The position numbers and the translations under genes were made by a program. This document shows positions 17,707 through 27,410 of a stretch of DNA of 64,000 bases, in pieces. The notes beneath the pieces were generated by a model that was not told the DNA's origin, ran no database searches, and worked only from the letters and a program-made list of their open reading frames with translations. The stretch's first letter is position 1. The number at the start of each line of letters is the position of its first letter. The stretch is from Campylobacter coli (GTDB lineage: Bacteria > Campylobacterota > Campylobacteria > Campylobacterales > Campylobacteraceae), in NCBI GenBank assembly GCA_039516895.1, contig CP154437.1, positions 186,001 to 250,000 on the forward strand. The letters run 5' to 3'.

Positions 17707-20279
17707 CAATTAAAATAAATGGCATAGATTGCGCCTTTGAAGAAGGCGAATATATTTTAAATATAGCAAGAAGAAATGATATTTTTATCCCAGCAATTTG
17801 CTATCTTTCAGGCTGTAGTCCGACTTTGGCTTGTCGTATGTGCATGGTAGAGGCTGATGGTAAAAAAGTGTATTCTTGCAATACTAAAGCAAAAGAAGGT
17901 ATGGTTGTAGAAAGTGATTTGCAAAATCTTTGGGATGAAAGAAATGAAATCATGCAAGCTTATTGTATTAACCATCCTTTAGAATGTGGGGTTTGTGATA
18001 AATCAGGCGAATGTGAATTGCAAAATTTCACCCACAAAAGCCGTGTAAATATCCAAAGACATTGGATTAAAGATACACATAAACCACATAAACATTGGGG
18101 AATGATCAATTACGATCCTGCACTTTGTATAGTATGTGAGCGTTGTATCACAGTTTGTAAGGATAAAATCGGCGAGAGTGCTTTAAAAACAGTGCCTCGT
18201 GGAGGCGATAGTGTAGATAATAGCTTTAAAGAAAGTATGGGTAAAGACGCTTATGCGATTTGGACGAAATTTCAAAAAAGTTTGATAGGCCCTGCAAACG
18301 GAGATACGCTTGATTGTTCTTTTTGTGGAGAGTGTACCAGTGTATGTCCAACAGGAGCTTTGATAGGCTCTAAATTTCAATATACTTCTAATATTTGGGA
18401 GCTTAAAAGAATTCCTGCTTCAAATCCACATTCAAGTGATTGTGAGCTTATGTATTATGATATCAAACAAAGCGGCATTAGCAATCAAAAACCTAAAATT
18501 TACCGCGTAAGCAATGATTTTTCTTTTGCGAGTTTAAATAAGGCTGCAAGATTTGCTTTTGATACACAAAATGAGGCAAGTAAGGATGAAAAAGCTTTTA
18601 AAGAGCTTATAGAACTTTTTGAAAAAAATGAGATTAAAAATATTAAATTTAATAGCTTTATTACCAACGAAGAAGCTTTGATTTTACAAAATTTCAAAAA
18701 GAAATTTGGCTTAAATCTTATCAATAACGAAGCTTTAAAATTTAAAGACTTTTTGGAAGAATTTATAAGCAATAGCGGTGAGTTTTATAATGCTACAACT
18801 CAAGATATCACAAAAAGCGATTTCTTAGTCGTTGCAGGAACGCTTTTAAGATACGATGCACCTACGCTTAGCTATAAAATCAACAATGCCTTAGTGATGA
18901 ATAAAGGCTCAGGACTTTATTTTCACCCTATAGAAGATACAGGCATTGCAAAGTATTCTAAAAATTTCATTTCACATACTCACAAAAGCGGAGATGAGGA
19001 GCAAATTTTATATTTCTTACTTCAAAAATTCAGTCAAGATGAAAACATAAAGGCAAATTTGGCTGAATTTTTTATAAATGAAAATAAAGAAATAGAAGAA
19101 AGTATTAATGAAGAAATTATAGAGCAAGTTGTAGAAAAAGATGAAGAAGGCAATGAAATTTCTAAAGAAGTGAAAAAAGTTGTGCCTAAAAAAGTGAAAA
19201 AAACCATAGAAGTAAAACGCTCGGTTTTTGCTAAAAATTTGGGTATAGATGAGGATAAATTAGAAGATTTATTGCTTAAAAAGGCTAATTTTACTTTGAT
19301 TATAGGAAGTGATTTTTATTTTCACAAGAATGCTAAAAAATTAGCCAAATTACTAGCTTTGATCCAAAATACAACACCTTTTAAAGTCTTTTTAAATCCT
19401 ACACATACAAATACCTTAGGCGTTGCTATGATTTGTGATTTAGATGAGAGTATGCAAGAAGGTAAGACTTTGGGTTATAATGAAAGAGGAGATTTTAGCT
19501 TTTCTTATGAAGAACATGCTAATTTAGCTAGCTCAAGTTTAAATCAGCAAGAGGGTACTTTTTTAAATTATGATAAAAAAGTAGTTCCAACCAATGCAGC
19601 TTTAGAATTTGATGGATACTTTTTAAATGATTTAGCTAATGCTTTAGGTTTTGATGAGGAGTATACGATCAATTACACCAAAAGACTTCCTATTAACAAA
19701 GGTTTTTCTCCTTTGGAATTTGATAGTCTTGATAATTTTTATACCAACAGTGGAGAATGCAAAAGAGGGTATGATTTAAATTTAGAATGCTGTAAAAAAA
19801 GCGCTAAGAATGAATTTATAGCTCCTCTGGAATTTGATAGTCTTGATAATTTTTATACCAACAGTGGAGAATGCAAAAGAGGGTATGATTTAAATTTAGA
19901 ATGCTGTAAAAAAAGCGCTAAGAATGAATTTATAGCTCCTCATTTGCAAAATTTAACCTTACAAGAAGATGAAATTTTGCTTTACAGTGCAAATCCTAGT
20001 TATCAATTTGGTAGATTTTCAAATCGTGCAAGTGCAATCAATGAAGCGATTTTTTTAGGGGTTAGTCAGAATTTGGCAAAAGAAAAAAACTTGCAAGATA
20101 AAGATCTTGTAAAACTTAAGATCAAAGATAAGGAATTAAGTCTTAGCGTGCGTATAGATAAAGACATAAAAAATGGGGCTTTTTTACCTTATTTTGATGA
20201 AAAAATCGACACGCTAAGTTTTTTTGATGAAAGATTTATTGTGGCAAATTTAGAAAAATTAGGAGCGAGTCATGAGTGA
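17703..20279 (+). CDS. nuoG: Complex I subunit NuoG, with internal 38-residue duplication
   Basis: Large iron-sulfur subunit, 858 residues. N-terminal 2Fe-2S domain (CYLSGCSPTLACRMC), then HPLECGVCDKSGECELQNF, CIVCERCITVC and CSFCGECTSVCPTGAL for the 4Fe-4S clusters, followed by a molybdopterin-oxidoreductase-like region. Around residues 460-510 there is a low-complexity Glu/Lys/Val insert (EEIIEQVVEKDEEGNEISKE). Residues 671-708 are repeated exactly as 709-746. Removing one copy gives 820 residues, the length I recall for the NCTC 11168 protein. The frame stays open, so the protein should be made. Overlaps its neighbours by 4 and 8 bp. Confidence 0.94.
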   Translation: MTIKINGIDCAFEEGEYILNIARRNDIFIPAICYLSGCSPTLACRMCMVEADGKKVYSCNTKAKEGMVVESDLQNLWDERNEIMQAYCINHPLECGVCDKSGECELQNFTHKSRVNIQRHWIKDTHKPHKHWGMINYDPALCIVCERCITVCKDKIGESALKTVPRGGDSVDNSFKESMGKDAYAIWTKFQKSLIGPANGDTLDCSFCGECTSVCPTGALIGSKFQYTSNIWELKRIPASNPHSSDCELMYYDIKQSGISNQKPKIYRVSNDFSFASLNKAARFAFDTQNEASKDEKAFKELIELFEKNEIKNIKFNSFITNEEALILQNFKKKFGLNLINNEALKFKDFLEEFISNSGEFYNATTQDITKSDFLVVAGTLLRYDAPTLSYKINNALVMNKGSGLYFHPIEDTGIAKYSKNFISHTHKSGDEEQILYFLLQKFSQDENIKANLAEFFINENKEIEESINEEIIEQVVEKDEEGNEISKEVKKVVPKKVKKTIEVKRSVFAKNLGIDEDKLEDLLLKKANFTLIIGSDFYFHKNAKKLAKLLALIQNTTPFKVFLNPTHTNTLGVAMICDLDESMQEGKTLGYNERGDFSFSYEEHANLASSSLNQQEGTFLNYDKKVVPTNAALEFDGYFLNDLANALGFDEEYTINYTKRLPINKGFSPLEFDSLDNFYTNSGECKRGYDLNLECCKKSAKNEFIAPLEFDSLDNFYTNSGECKRGYDLNLECCKKSAKNEFIAPHLQNLTLQEDEILLYSANPSYQFGRFSNRASAINEAIFLGVSQNLAKEKNLQDKDLVKLKIKDKELSLSVRIDKDIKNGAFLPYFDEKIDTLSFFDERFIVANLEKLGASHE
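19713..19940 (+). repeat. 114-bp in-frame tandem duplication inside nuoG
   Basis: Two copies, 19713-19826 and 19827-19940, differ only at the first base (T versus C, both encoding Leu). Each encodes 38 residues beginning LEFDSLDNFY and ending KNEFIAP, including Cys-containing segments SGECKRGY and LECCKKSA. The near identity at DNA level points to a recent event, possibly by slippage or unequal recombination. Confidence 0.95.
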
Positions 20280-21270
20280 TTTTGCTTTTTTTGCTTTAGA
20301 GGCTTTAATTAAGTGTATTATAGTAATTGCAATTTTTGCTACCTTAGCAGGACTTGCAACTTATGCAGAAAGAAAGGTTTTGGCTTATTTTCAAAGACGC
20401 ATCGGGCCTGATATGGTAGGACCTTTTGGACTTATTCAGCTTGTAGCAGATATGATAAAACTTTTTACTAAAGAAGATATCATACCTTCAAATTCTCAAA
20501 AATTGATTTTTGCTATAGCGCCTTTGATCGCGGCCATTTGTGCTTTTGTATCTTTAGCGGCTATTCCTATGCTTCCTGAATTTACATTATTTGGTCGCAC
20601 TATACAGCCTTTGATTGCCGATATTAATGTAGCTTTGCTTTTTGTTATAGGAACTTCGGGGCTTTGTTTTTATGCTATATTTTTAGGTGGGCTTGCAAGC
20701 AACAACAAATGGTCAATCATAGGCGCTGCAAGAGGGCTTGTAGCCATCATTTCTTATGAGAGTGTAGGAGCTCTTGCTTTAATAGCTATTGTTATGCTTG
20801 TAGGATCTTTTTCTTTGATAGATATTAATAATTATCAAAGTGATGGATTTTTTTCATGGCTTATTTTTAAACAGCCTTTAGCTTTTGCGCTTTTTGTGAT
20901 TGCTTTATTTATCGAAACCAATAGAACTCCACTTTGTTTAACTGAAAATGAAGCTGACATTGTTGCGGGTTATGGTACGGAGTATTCGGGTTTAAGATGG
21001 GGTATGTTTTTTATAGGAGAATATGCCTCTATGATAGCAGGAGCGATTTTAATTACGCTTTTATTTTTAGGCGGTTTTAATGACTTTTATTTTATACCTG
21101 GCTGGATTATGATGATAGTAAAATCAAGTTTTATCTTCTTTTGGTATTTTTGGGCTAGAGCAGCTTTTCCACAACTTCGCCCTGATCAAGTGATGAGAAT
21201 GTGTTATTTAATTTTAATTCCTTTGGCGGTTTTAAATCTTTTAATTACTGCCTTTGCAGTACTTATATAG
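20272..21270 (+). CDS. nuoH: Complex I subunit NuoH
   Basis: A 332-residue membrane subunit with eight or so helices that links the membrane arm to the quinone site. Signatures: ATYAERKVLAYFQRRIGPD near residue 28, FALFVIALFIETNRTPLC (conserved acidic loop, followed by LTENEADIVAGYGTEYSG) near residue 210. Overlaps nuoG by 8 bp. Confidence 0.96.
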   Translation: MSDFAFFALEALIKCIIVIAIFATLAGLATYAERKVLAYFQRRIGPDMVGPFGLIQLVADMIKLFTKEDIIPSNSQKLIFAIAPLIAAICAFVSLAAIPMLPEFTLFGRTIQPLIADINVALLFVIGTSGLCFYAIFLGGLASNNKWSIIGAARGLVAIISYESVGALALIAIVMLVGSFSLIDINNYQSDGFFSWLIFKQPLAFALFVIALFIETNRTPLCLTENEADIVAGYGTEYSGLRWGMFFIGEYASMIAGAILITLLFLGGFNDFYFIPGWIMMIVKSSFIFFWYFWARAAFPQLRPDQVMRMCYLILIPLAVLNLLITAFAVLI

Positions 21271-21279
21271 GAGTTTGTG

Positions 21280-21945
21280 ATGAAAAATTATTATTTAATC
21301 GATGAAAAAAGAAAGACTCCTACTAGCACTTGGCAGAAGATTTCACAAGCTTTAAAAAGAAGTGTGAAATTAGAGCTTTTTGTGGGATTGTGGGTGGTTA
21401 TGCGTGAAATGCTAAAAAGAAATAATAGTGCAACCATAAAATATCCCTTTGAAAAGGTAAAGCTTGACAACCGTTACCGTGCCGTACACCGTCTTATGCG
21501 TTTTATAGAAAGTGAAAATGAAAGATGTATAGGATGCGGGCTTTGTGAAAAGATTTGTATCAGTAATTGTATTAGGATGGAAACTTCTTTAGATGAAAAT
21601 GCTCGTAAAAAGGTGGGAAATTATAGTATTAATTTGGGGCGTTGTATTTATTGTGGTTTTTGTGCTGAAGTTTGTCCCGAACTTGCTATAGTCCATGGTA
21701 CAGAATATGAAAATGCAGCTGAACAAAGATCTTATTTTGGCTATAAGCAAGATTTTTTAACCCCTATTGATAAGCTTAAAAATCAAGTTGAATTTGAGGG
21801 TGCGGGTAGTCTTAGAAAGGATGCGGATTTACTTGTGAAAAAAACTCCAAATTATTATGAAGTTTTACAAGAAAGAGAAAAAAATTTATGCACCGATGAA
21901 GAATGTGCATTGCCAAATTTAGCTCCACAAGGAGAAGTTAAATGA
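21280..21945 (+). CDS. nuoI: Complex I subunit NuoI
   Basis: A 221-residue ferredoxin-like subunit with two 4Fe-4S motifs, [15 protein letters not shown] and [13 protein letters not shown] (roughly residues 84-98 and 123-135), carrying clusters N6a and N6b. The ATG at 21280 is preferred over the GTG one codon upstream because AGGAG ends 6 bp before it. A long C-terminal tail with two more cysteines ([10 protein letters not shown]) extends beyond the usual core. Overlaps nuoJ by 4 bp. Confidence 0.95.
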   Translation: MKNYYLIDEKRKTPTSTWQKISQALKRSVKLELFVGLWVVMREMLKRNNSATIKYPFEKVKLDNRYRAVHRLMRFIESENERCIGCGLCEKICISNCIRMETSLDENARKKVGNYSINLGRCIYCGFCAEVCPELAIVHGTEYENAAEQRSYFGYKQDFLTPIDKLKNQVEFEGAGSLRKDADLLVKKTPNYYEVLQEREKNLCTDEECALPNLAPQGEVK

Positions 21946-22457
21946 TAGAAATTTTAGCTTTTACATTTTTTAGTGTAGTGGTTTTAGGCTTTTTCTTGGT
22001 AGCAGTTTTGAGTAAAACTATGCTTTATTCTCTTTCTGCTTTAGCGGGTGGAATGGTTTTTTTATCGGGTTTTTATTTTTTACTTGATGCAGAGTTTTTA
22101 GGAGTGATACAAATTATAGTTTATAGCGGGGCTGTGCTTGGGCTTTATAGCTTTGCTATGATGTTTTTTGACAATTCCAAAGAATTCAAAGAAAAATTAA
22201 GAGCTAAGAAAAGTTTTTTTCTTTTGGTAATTTTAAGTGCCGTTTTACTTTTATTTATGCTTTTGGGCTTTAAGCACCAAAATATCGCGAGTGATTTGGC
22301 TTTAAGTGATCCAAATTTATTCGATTATAATAAGCAACTTGCTTTTGCTATTTTTTCAAAATATCTTTTAGCTTTTGAATTTATAGCTATTTTGCTTTTA
22401 ATCGCTTTAATTTGTGCGATCGTGCTTACACATAAAGAGCTTACAAAGGAAAGATAA
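21942..22457 (+). CDS. nuoJ: Complex I subunit NuoJ
   Basis: A 171-residue membrane subunit with five hydrophobic segments. The conserved segment [24 protein letters not shown] (read as two pieces, residues about 50-73) identifies it; this helix has the pi-bulge implicated in coupling. Stop and nuoK start overlap by one base (TAATG). Confidence 0.94.
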   Translation: MIEILAFTFFSVVVLGFFLVAVLSKTMLYSLSALAGGMVFLSGFYFLLDAEFLGVIQIIVYSGAVLGLYSFAMMFFDNSKEFKEKLRAKKSFFLLVILSAVLLLFMLLGFKHQNIASDLALSDPNLFDYNKQLAFAIFSKYLLAFEFIAILLLIALICAIVLTHKELTKER

Positions 22458-22750
22458 TGGTAGAAAAGTATTTTTTTATAGCTATTGCAATGTTTATTAT
22501 AGGATTAATCGGTATTTTAAAAAGACAAAATCTCATTATGCTTTTTATTTCAAGTGAAATTTTACTCAATGCAGCAAATTTAGCCCTTGTTGCAGCTTCT
22601 AAGATGCATCAGGATTTAAATGGACAAGTTTTTGCTCTTTTTGTGATGGGTGTGGCTGCTTGTGAAGTGGCTGTGGGTGTGGCATTTTGTGTGCTTTGGT
22701 ATAGAAGAAAAGGCACTTTAGAATTAAAGAGCCTAAAAGAGGAGGTTTGA
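22457..22750 (+). CDS. nuoK: Complex I subunit NuoK
   Basis: A 97-residue, three-helix antiporter-like subunit. The buried glutamates needed for proton transfer are seen in SSEILLNAANLAL and in GVAACEVAVGVAF. Length matches the family (about 100). Overlaps nuoJ by one base; nuoL starts 2 bp after it. Confidence 0.95.
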   Translation: MVEKYFFIAIAMFIIGLIGILKRQNLIMLFISSEILLNAANLALVAASKMHQDLNGQVFALFVMGVAACEVAVGVAFCVLWYRRKGTLELKSLKEEV

Positions 22751-22752
22751 TA

Positions 22753-24543
22753 ATGCAAAATTTAGCTTTGATTTCTCTTTTTAGCCCTTTTGTAGCTTTT
22801 TTATTTGCAAGTTGTTTTGCTTTAAGTGAAAGAAAAATTTTTGTCGCTTATGTATGTTCTTTATTGATTGGCATAAGTGCATTTTGTTCTTTGTATCTAC
22901 TTTTTAACAATCAAGCTTTTAATGTAAGTTTATTTGAGTGGTTTATAGGTTTAAGCTTTGGATTTAACATAGACGCTATTTCTCTTACTATGATGAGTGT
23001 TGTGGGTGTTGTAGCAACTTGTGTGCATTTTTATAGTATTTTTTATATGGCTCACGATAAAGATTTTAATAAATTTTTTGCTTATTTAGGGCTTTTTGTA
23101 TTTTCAATGCTTTTTTTAGTAATGAGTGATAATTTTTTAGGACTTTTTGTAGGCTGGGAAGGAGTAGGGCTTTGTTCTTGGCTTTTAATCGGTTTTTGGT
23201 ATAAAAATAATACTTATTCTTTTGCAGCTAATGAAGCTTTTATCATGAATCGTATTGCGGATTTGGGTATGCTTTTAGGAATTTTTTGGCTTTATATTCA
23301 AGCAGGTACTTTAAAATACAATGAAGTATTTGCCATAGCGCAAAATTTAGATCATAATGCTTTGGTTTTGATTGCGAGTTGTTTATTTATCGGAGCTATG
23401 GGAAAATCCGCACAATTTCCTCTTCATACTTGGCTTGCAGATGCAATGGCAGGACCTACACCTGTTTCAGCCTTAATCCATGCCGCTACTATGGTAACTG
23501 CGGGGGTTTATTTGGTTATTCGTGCAGGAGAAATTTACTCTTTAGTGCCTGAGGTTTCTTATTTTATTGCTTTGCTGGGAGCATTTGTGGCTATTTTTGC
23601 AGCTTCCATGGCTTTGGTGGCTAGGGATTTAAAACGCATTATTGCTTATTCTACTTTATCGCAGCTTGGATATATGTTTGTGGCTGCAGGACTTGGAGCT
23701 TATGGTATAGCTTTATTTCACTTAGTAACCCATGCTTTTTTCAAATCTTTACTCTTTTTAGGTGCTGGAAATGTTATGCATGCAATGGATGATCAACTAG
23801 ATATTAAAAAAATGGGTGGGCTTTTTAAATCTTTAAAAATCACTGCTATTTTTATGACTATAGGTTCTTTGGCTTTAGCAGGAATTTATCCTTTAGCAGG
23901 CTTTTTCTCAAAAGATTTGATTTTGGGTTATTCTTTTATCGCTCATTATCATGGAATTTTCTTAATTCTTTTAATCTCAGCCTTTTTAACCGCTTTTTAT
24001 AGTTTTAGACTTTTAATGTTGGTATTTTTCACTCCTTCTAGACATGATAAACATCCACATGAAGCAAGTAAAATAGCTCTTTTGGCTATGAGTCCTTTGG
24101 TGGTTTTAGCTATTATTGCGGGCTTGTTTGAGCATAGTTTTTTTGAATATCTTAGCACTCAACTTATTTTTATCGATGCTCAAAATAAACTTGTAATGAT
24201 TTGTGCGAGTGTAGCAGCTGTTTTGGGTGTAGTTTTAGCTATTATAGCTTATAAGGCTTCTTGGTTTAAAGATAGCATAGAGCAAAATAAAATCCATAAG
24301 CTTTTGAGCAATGATTATTTTATTCCTAAGTTTTATCATGAATTTATAGTTTCAAAATACGAAAGCTTGTGTGCGGTTTTAAAACATTGTGATACTTATA
24401 TTTTTGATGCTATAGTGGAGAAAATTGCTTATTATTGTAATTTGATTTCGCAAAAAATAATTATGACAAATAGTCTTAATTTGATGCTTAGATTTTTGGT
24501 GGCAGGATTTGTGATTTTGCTTATTTTGGTATGGGTGGTGTAA
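22753..24543 (+). CDS. nuoL: Complex I subunit NuoL
   Basis: Distal antiporter-like proton-pumping subunit, 596 residues. I chose the ATG at 22753 because GGAGG sits 7 bp upstream; a TTG at 22747 is in frame but inside the nuoK stop. Conserved: LFVGWEGVGLCSWLLIGFWY near residue 130, KSAQFPLHTWLADAMAGPTP near 220 and the lateral-helix region in the last 100 residues. One base separates it from nuoM. Confidence 0.95.
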   Translation: MQNLALISLFSPFVAFLFASCFALSERKIFVAYVCSLLIGISAFCSLYLLFNNQAFNVSLFEWFIGLSFGFNIDAISLTMMSVVGVVATCVHFYSIFYMAHDKDFNKFFAYLGLFVFSMLFLVMSDNFLGLFVGWEGVGLCSWLLIGFWYKNNTYSFAANEAFIMNRIADLGMLLGIFWLYIQAGTLKYNEVFAIAQNLDHNALVLIASCLFIGAMGKSAQFPLHTWLADAMAGPTPVSALIHAATMVTAGVYLVIRAGEIYSLVPEVSYFIALLGAFVAIFAASMALVARDLKRIIAYSTLSQLGYMFVAAGLGAYGIALFHLVTHAFFKSLLFLGAGNVMHAMDDQLDIKKMGGLFKSLKITAIFMTIGSLALAGIYPLAGFFSKDLILGYSFIAHYHGIFLILLISAFLTAFYSFRLLMLVFFTPSRHDKHPHEASKIALLAMSPLVVLAIIAGLFEHSFFEYLSTQLIFIDAQNKLVMICASVAAVLGVVLAIIAYKASWFKDSIEQNKIHKLLSNDYFIPKFYHEFIVSKYESLCAVLKHCDTYIFDAIVEKIAYYCNLISQKIIMTNSLNLMLRFLVAGFVILLILVWVV

Positions 24544-24544
24544 A

Positions 24545-26035
24545 ATGTTAAATTATCTAATCTTTTTTCCTTTAATTGCCGCTTTTGTAACTCTTGTTTT
24601 AAATCGTGGTGGTATAAAAGTTTTTAGCGTCATAGCGAGCTTAATGGTGCTGGGTTTAAATATCAAGATTTGGCAAGATTATTTAAATGGAATAAACCTT
24701 GAATATCAACTTCCTTTTAAGGTAGTAAATTTCATGAGTTATCATATAGGCGCTGATAGTATAGCTTTGATTTTAATGCTTTTAAGCTCTTTGATGATAT
24801 TTTTAAGTTTTTTATTTTTAAAGATTGAGCAAAAAGCAATGGTGTCTTGCATATTCTTTTTAGAATTTGCGATTATGGGATTATTTTCTTCGCTTGATGG
24901 TTTACTTTTTTATGTATTTTGGGAATTTTCACTTTTACCTTTGCTTTATATTATGGGAGTATATGGTAAAGATTATAGAGCGGGGATTAAATTTTTTGTT
25001 TATGCCTTTGCGGGTTCTATTTTAATGCTTTTGGCTTTAATTTATCAAGCCTATGCGACCTACAAACTTTTAAATATCTTCACTTTTGATATAGAAATTT
25101 GGAAAAATAACGCTTCGGCTATGAGTTTTAACGAGCAAATTTTACTTTTTGGAGCATTTTTTGTTGCCTTTGCTATTAAAGCACCACTTTTCCCTTTTCA
25201 TACTTGGGCGCCAAAAGTTTATGCAAATTCGCCTATTTTAGTTTCTATGATGCTTGTAGCATTTAAAATGGCTCCTTTTGGATTTTTACGCTTTTGCTTG
25301 CCGCTTTTCCCTGATGCGAGTGTGTATTTTATGCCTTTAGTTGTAGCTTTGTGTATAGTAAGTATAATTTATAATGCCTTAATCGCTTACCGCGCTTCAA
25401 ATTTAAAAGAATTGATCGCTTATAGTTCGATTTCTCACCTTGGGGTTATGATTTTAGGTATTTTTTCTTTTAATGCTTTGGGGCTTAGTGGAGCGGTATT
25501 TTATATGTTTGCACATGGTATTGTTACGGGAGCTTTGTTTTTAATGGCTGAGCTTTTATATAAAAAATATGGCACACTTGAAATTTCTTATTATCATTCT
25601 TTAGCTAGTAAAGCGCCTTTATTTACTATTTTCTTTACTTTGATTTTGCTTGCAAGTATATCTTTGCCACTTACACTATCTTTTGTTGGAGAGTTTTTAA
25701 TTCTTTTAGGTGTTGCAAAACTTAATTTACTTTATGCTCTTTTGGCAGGACTTGTGATCATTTTAGGTGCTATTTATATGCTTTATGTATTTAGAAAAAT
25801 GTTTTTTATGCAAAAAGAGAATCAGCTTGAAACTTGCTCCTTGCATGCAAGAGAAATTCTTTCTTTGATACCTATAGTGGTTTTGATTTTTTATTTGGGT
25901 ATAGCACCAAAGATTTTTTTAGATCCTTTAAATAAAGATGCAGATTTCATTGTTGAAAAAATGAAAGAAAGAGCTATTGATGATCAAACCATTCGATTTT
26001 TAAATCATTTAGAAGGGGAAAATAATGTTAGGTAA
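24545..26035 (+). CDS. nuoM: Complex I subunit NuoM
   Basis: A 496-residue antiporter-like subunit with about 14 helices. Conserved proton-path residues lie in FYVFWEFSLLPLLYIMGVYG (near 120) and KAPLFPFHTWAPKVYANSP (near 218). Overlaps nuoN by 11 bp. Confidence 0.95.
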   Translation: MLNYLIFFPLIAAFVTLVLNRGGIKVFSVIASLMVLGLNIKIWQDYLNGINLEYQLPFKVVNFMSYHIGADSIALILMLLSSLMIFLSFLFLKIEQKAMVSCIFFLEFAIMGLFSSLDGLLFYVFWEFSLLPLLYIMGVYGKDYRAGIKFFVYAFAGSILMLLALIYQAYATYKLLNIFTFDIEIWKNNASAMSFNEQILLFGAFFVAFAIKAPLFPFHTWAPKVYANSPILVSMMLVAFKMAPFGFLRFCLPLFPDASVYFMPLVVALCIVSIIYNALIAYRASNLKELIAYSSISHLGVMILGIFSFNALGLSGAVFYMFAHGIVTGALFLMAELLYKKYGTLEISYYHSLASKAPLFTIFFTLILLASISLPLTLSFVGEFLILLGVAKLNLLYALLAGLVIILGAIYMLYVFRKMFFMQKENQLETCSLHAREILSLIPIVVLIFYLGIAPKIFLDPLNKDADFIVEKMKERAIDDQTIRFLNHLEGENNVR

Positions 26036-27398
26036 TATCGATTTAAGCAGCTTAAATATCCCTTTATCCTATCCTTTTGCATTTTTGATTGCTGTGGCTA
26101 TCGTGCTTTTACTTTGTTCGGGTTTTTGGAAATTTCATCGAACTTTTTATATGGCTACTAGCTCTTTATCTTTGATTGTGAGTGTTTTTTTAATTTTAAA
26201 TAATATCGCTGCGCAAGGCTTAGAAGCAAAAGGATTTTTAGGAACTCTAAATAATGATATTGTTTCTTTGTATGCTTCTTTGGTTATTTTGTGCTTTTCG
26301 TTTTTGTATCTTTTGATGCAAAAAGAAGAAAATCAAGGCGAATTTTATAGTCTGTTTTTATTTATGGTAGCGGGGCTTTTGCTTATGGTTTCAAGCTCAA
26401 ATTTGATCTTGATTTTCATAGGACTTGAAAGCTCTTCCTTGGCTCTTTATACACTTATTGCTATGCGTGGAAGCAATAATGCCATTTCAAGTGCTATTAA
26501 ATACTTTAGCGTTGCGGCAGTAGGTTCGGGCTTTTTTGTTATGGCATCGGCTTTGATTTATATTAGAACAGGTACTTTGGATTTGGGTTTGAAATTGGCT
26601 CTTGATAAAGATCCTATGCTTTTAGGAGCAGGAGTTATGATTTTTGTTTTATGTGCTATCAAACTTTCTTTAGCTCCTTTTCATTTTTGGTTAAAAGATG
26701 TGTATTCTTCAGCGCATGTAAATTTAGTTGCTTTTATTTCTGTTGTCCCAAAAATAGCAATGTTTGTTGTAGTTATCAGACTTTTTAGCTTTTTAAATCA
26801 TTTAGGATTTGAAAATATTTTAAATGTGTTGGCAGTATTTTCAATGCTTATTGCAGCTTTGGCCGCATTGAGCCAAAAAGATGTCAAAAAAATGTTTGCT
26901 TATAGTTCTATAGTGCATTCTAGTTTTGTTTTAGCAGCATGTATTCCTTTGTTAAATGTGGCTGATGATGTTTTAAATTCTATATTTGTTTATTGGGTGC
27001 TTTTTGGCTTTGCTAATTATGGTGTATTTTTGATTCTTAGCACCTTTAAGGGAAGCTCATTTGAAGAATTTAATGCTTTATTGCTTAAAAAGCCTTTGAT
27101 TGCATTATCGCTTAGTTTTTGTGTGCTTTCATTAGCTGGAATTCCTCCATTTGGTGCTTTTTGGGGCAAGGTGATGGTGTTAAAAACTTTAATTGTCGCT
27201 GATTATTGGTATTTAGCTCTTTTTATGGCTTTGGCATCACTTCTTATGCTTTATGCTTACTTGAAGTTAATCATCCATGCTTTATTTATAAAAACTCAAG
27301 CTAAAGTTTCAGAGCATTTAAATTTTATTCAGAGTTTTATTTTAACTCTTTGCACTTTGATTAGTGTGTTTGCTTTATTTTTGTTACTTAAAATATAA
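26025..27398 (+). CDS. nuoN: Complex I subunit NuoN
   Basis: A 457-residue antiporter-like subunit adjacent to NuoK. Conserved elements include IFIGLESSSLALYTLIAM and KLSLAPFHFWLKDVYSSAHV, plus LAGIPPFGAFWGK near residue 370. Last gene of the nuo operon; pflA follows after 12 bp and may be read from the same transcript. Confidence 0.95.
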   Translation: MLGNIDLSSLNIPLSYPFAFLIAVAIVLLLCSGFWKFHRTFYMATSSLSLIVSVFLILNNIAAQGLEAKGFLGTLNNDIVSLYASLVILCFSFLYLLMQKEENQGEFYSLFLFMVAGLLLMVSSSNLILIFIGLESSSLALYTLIAMRGSNNAISSAIKYFSVAAVGSGFFVMASALIYIRTGTLDLGLKLALDKDPMLLGAGVMIFVLCAIKLSLAPFHFWLKDVYSSAHVNLVAFISVVPKIAMFVVVIRLFSFLNHLGFENILNVLAVFSMLIAALAALSQKDVKKMFAYSSIVHSSFVLAACIPLLNVADDVLNSIFVYWVLFGFANYGVFLILSTFKGSSFEEFNALLLKKPLIALSLSFCVLSLAGIPPFGAFWGKVMVLKTLIVADYWYLALFMALASLLMLYAYLKLIIHALFIKTQAKVSEHLNFIQSFILTLCTLISVFALFLLLKI

Positions 27399-27410
27399 TA
27401 TAATTATTGT

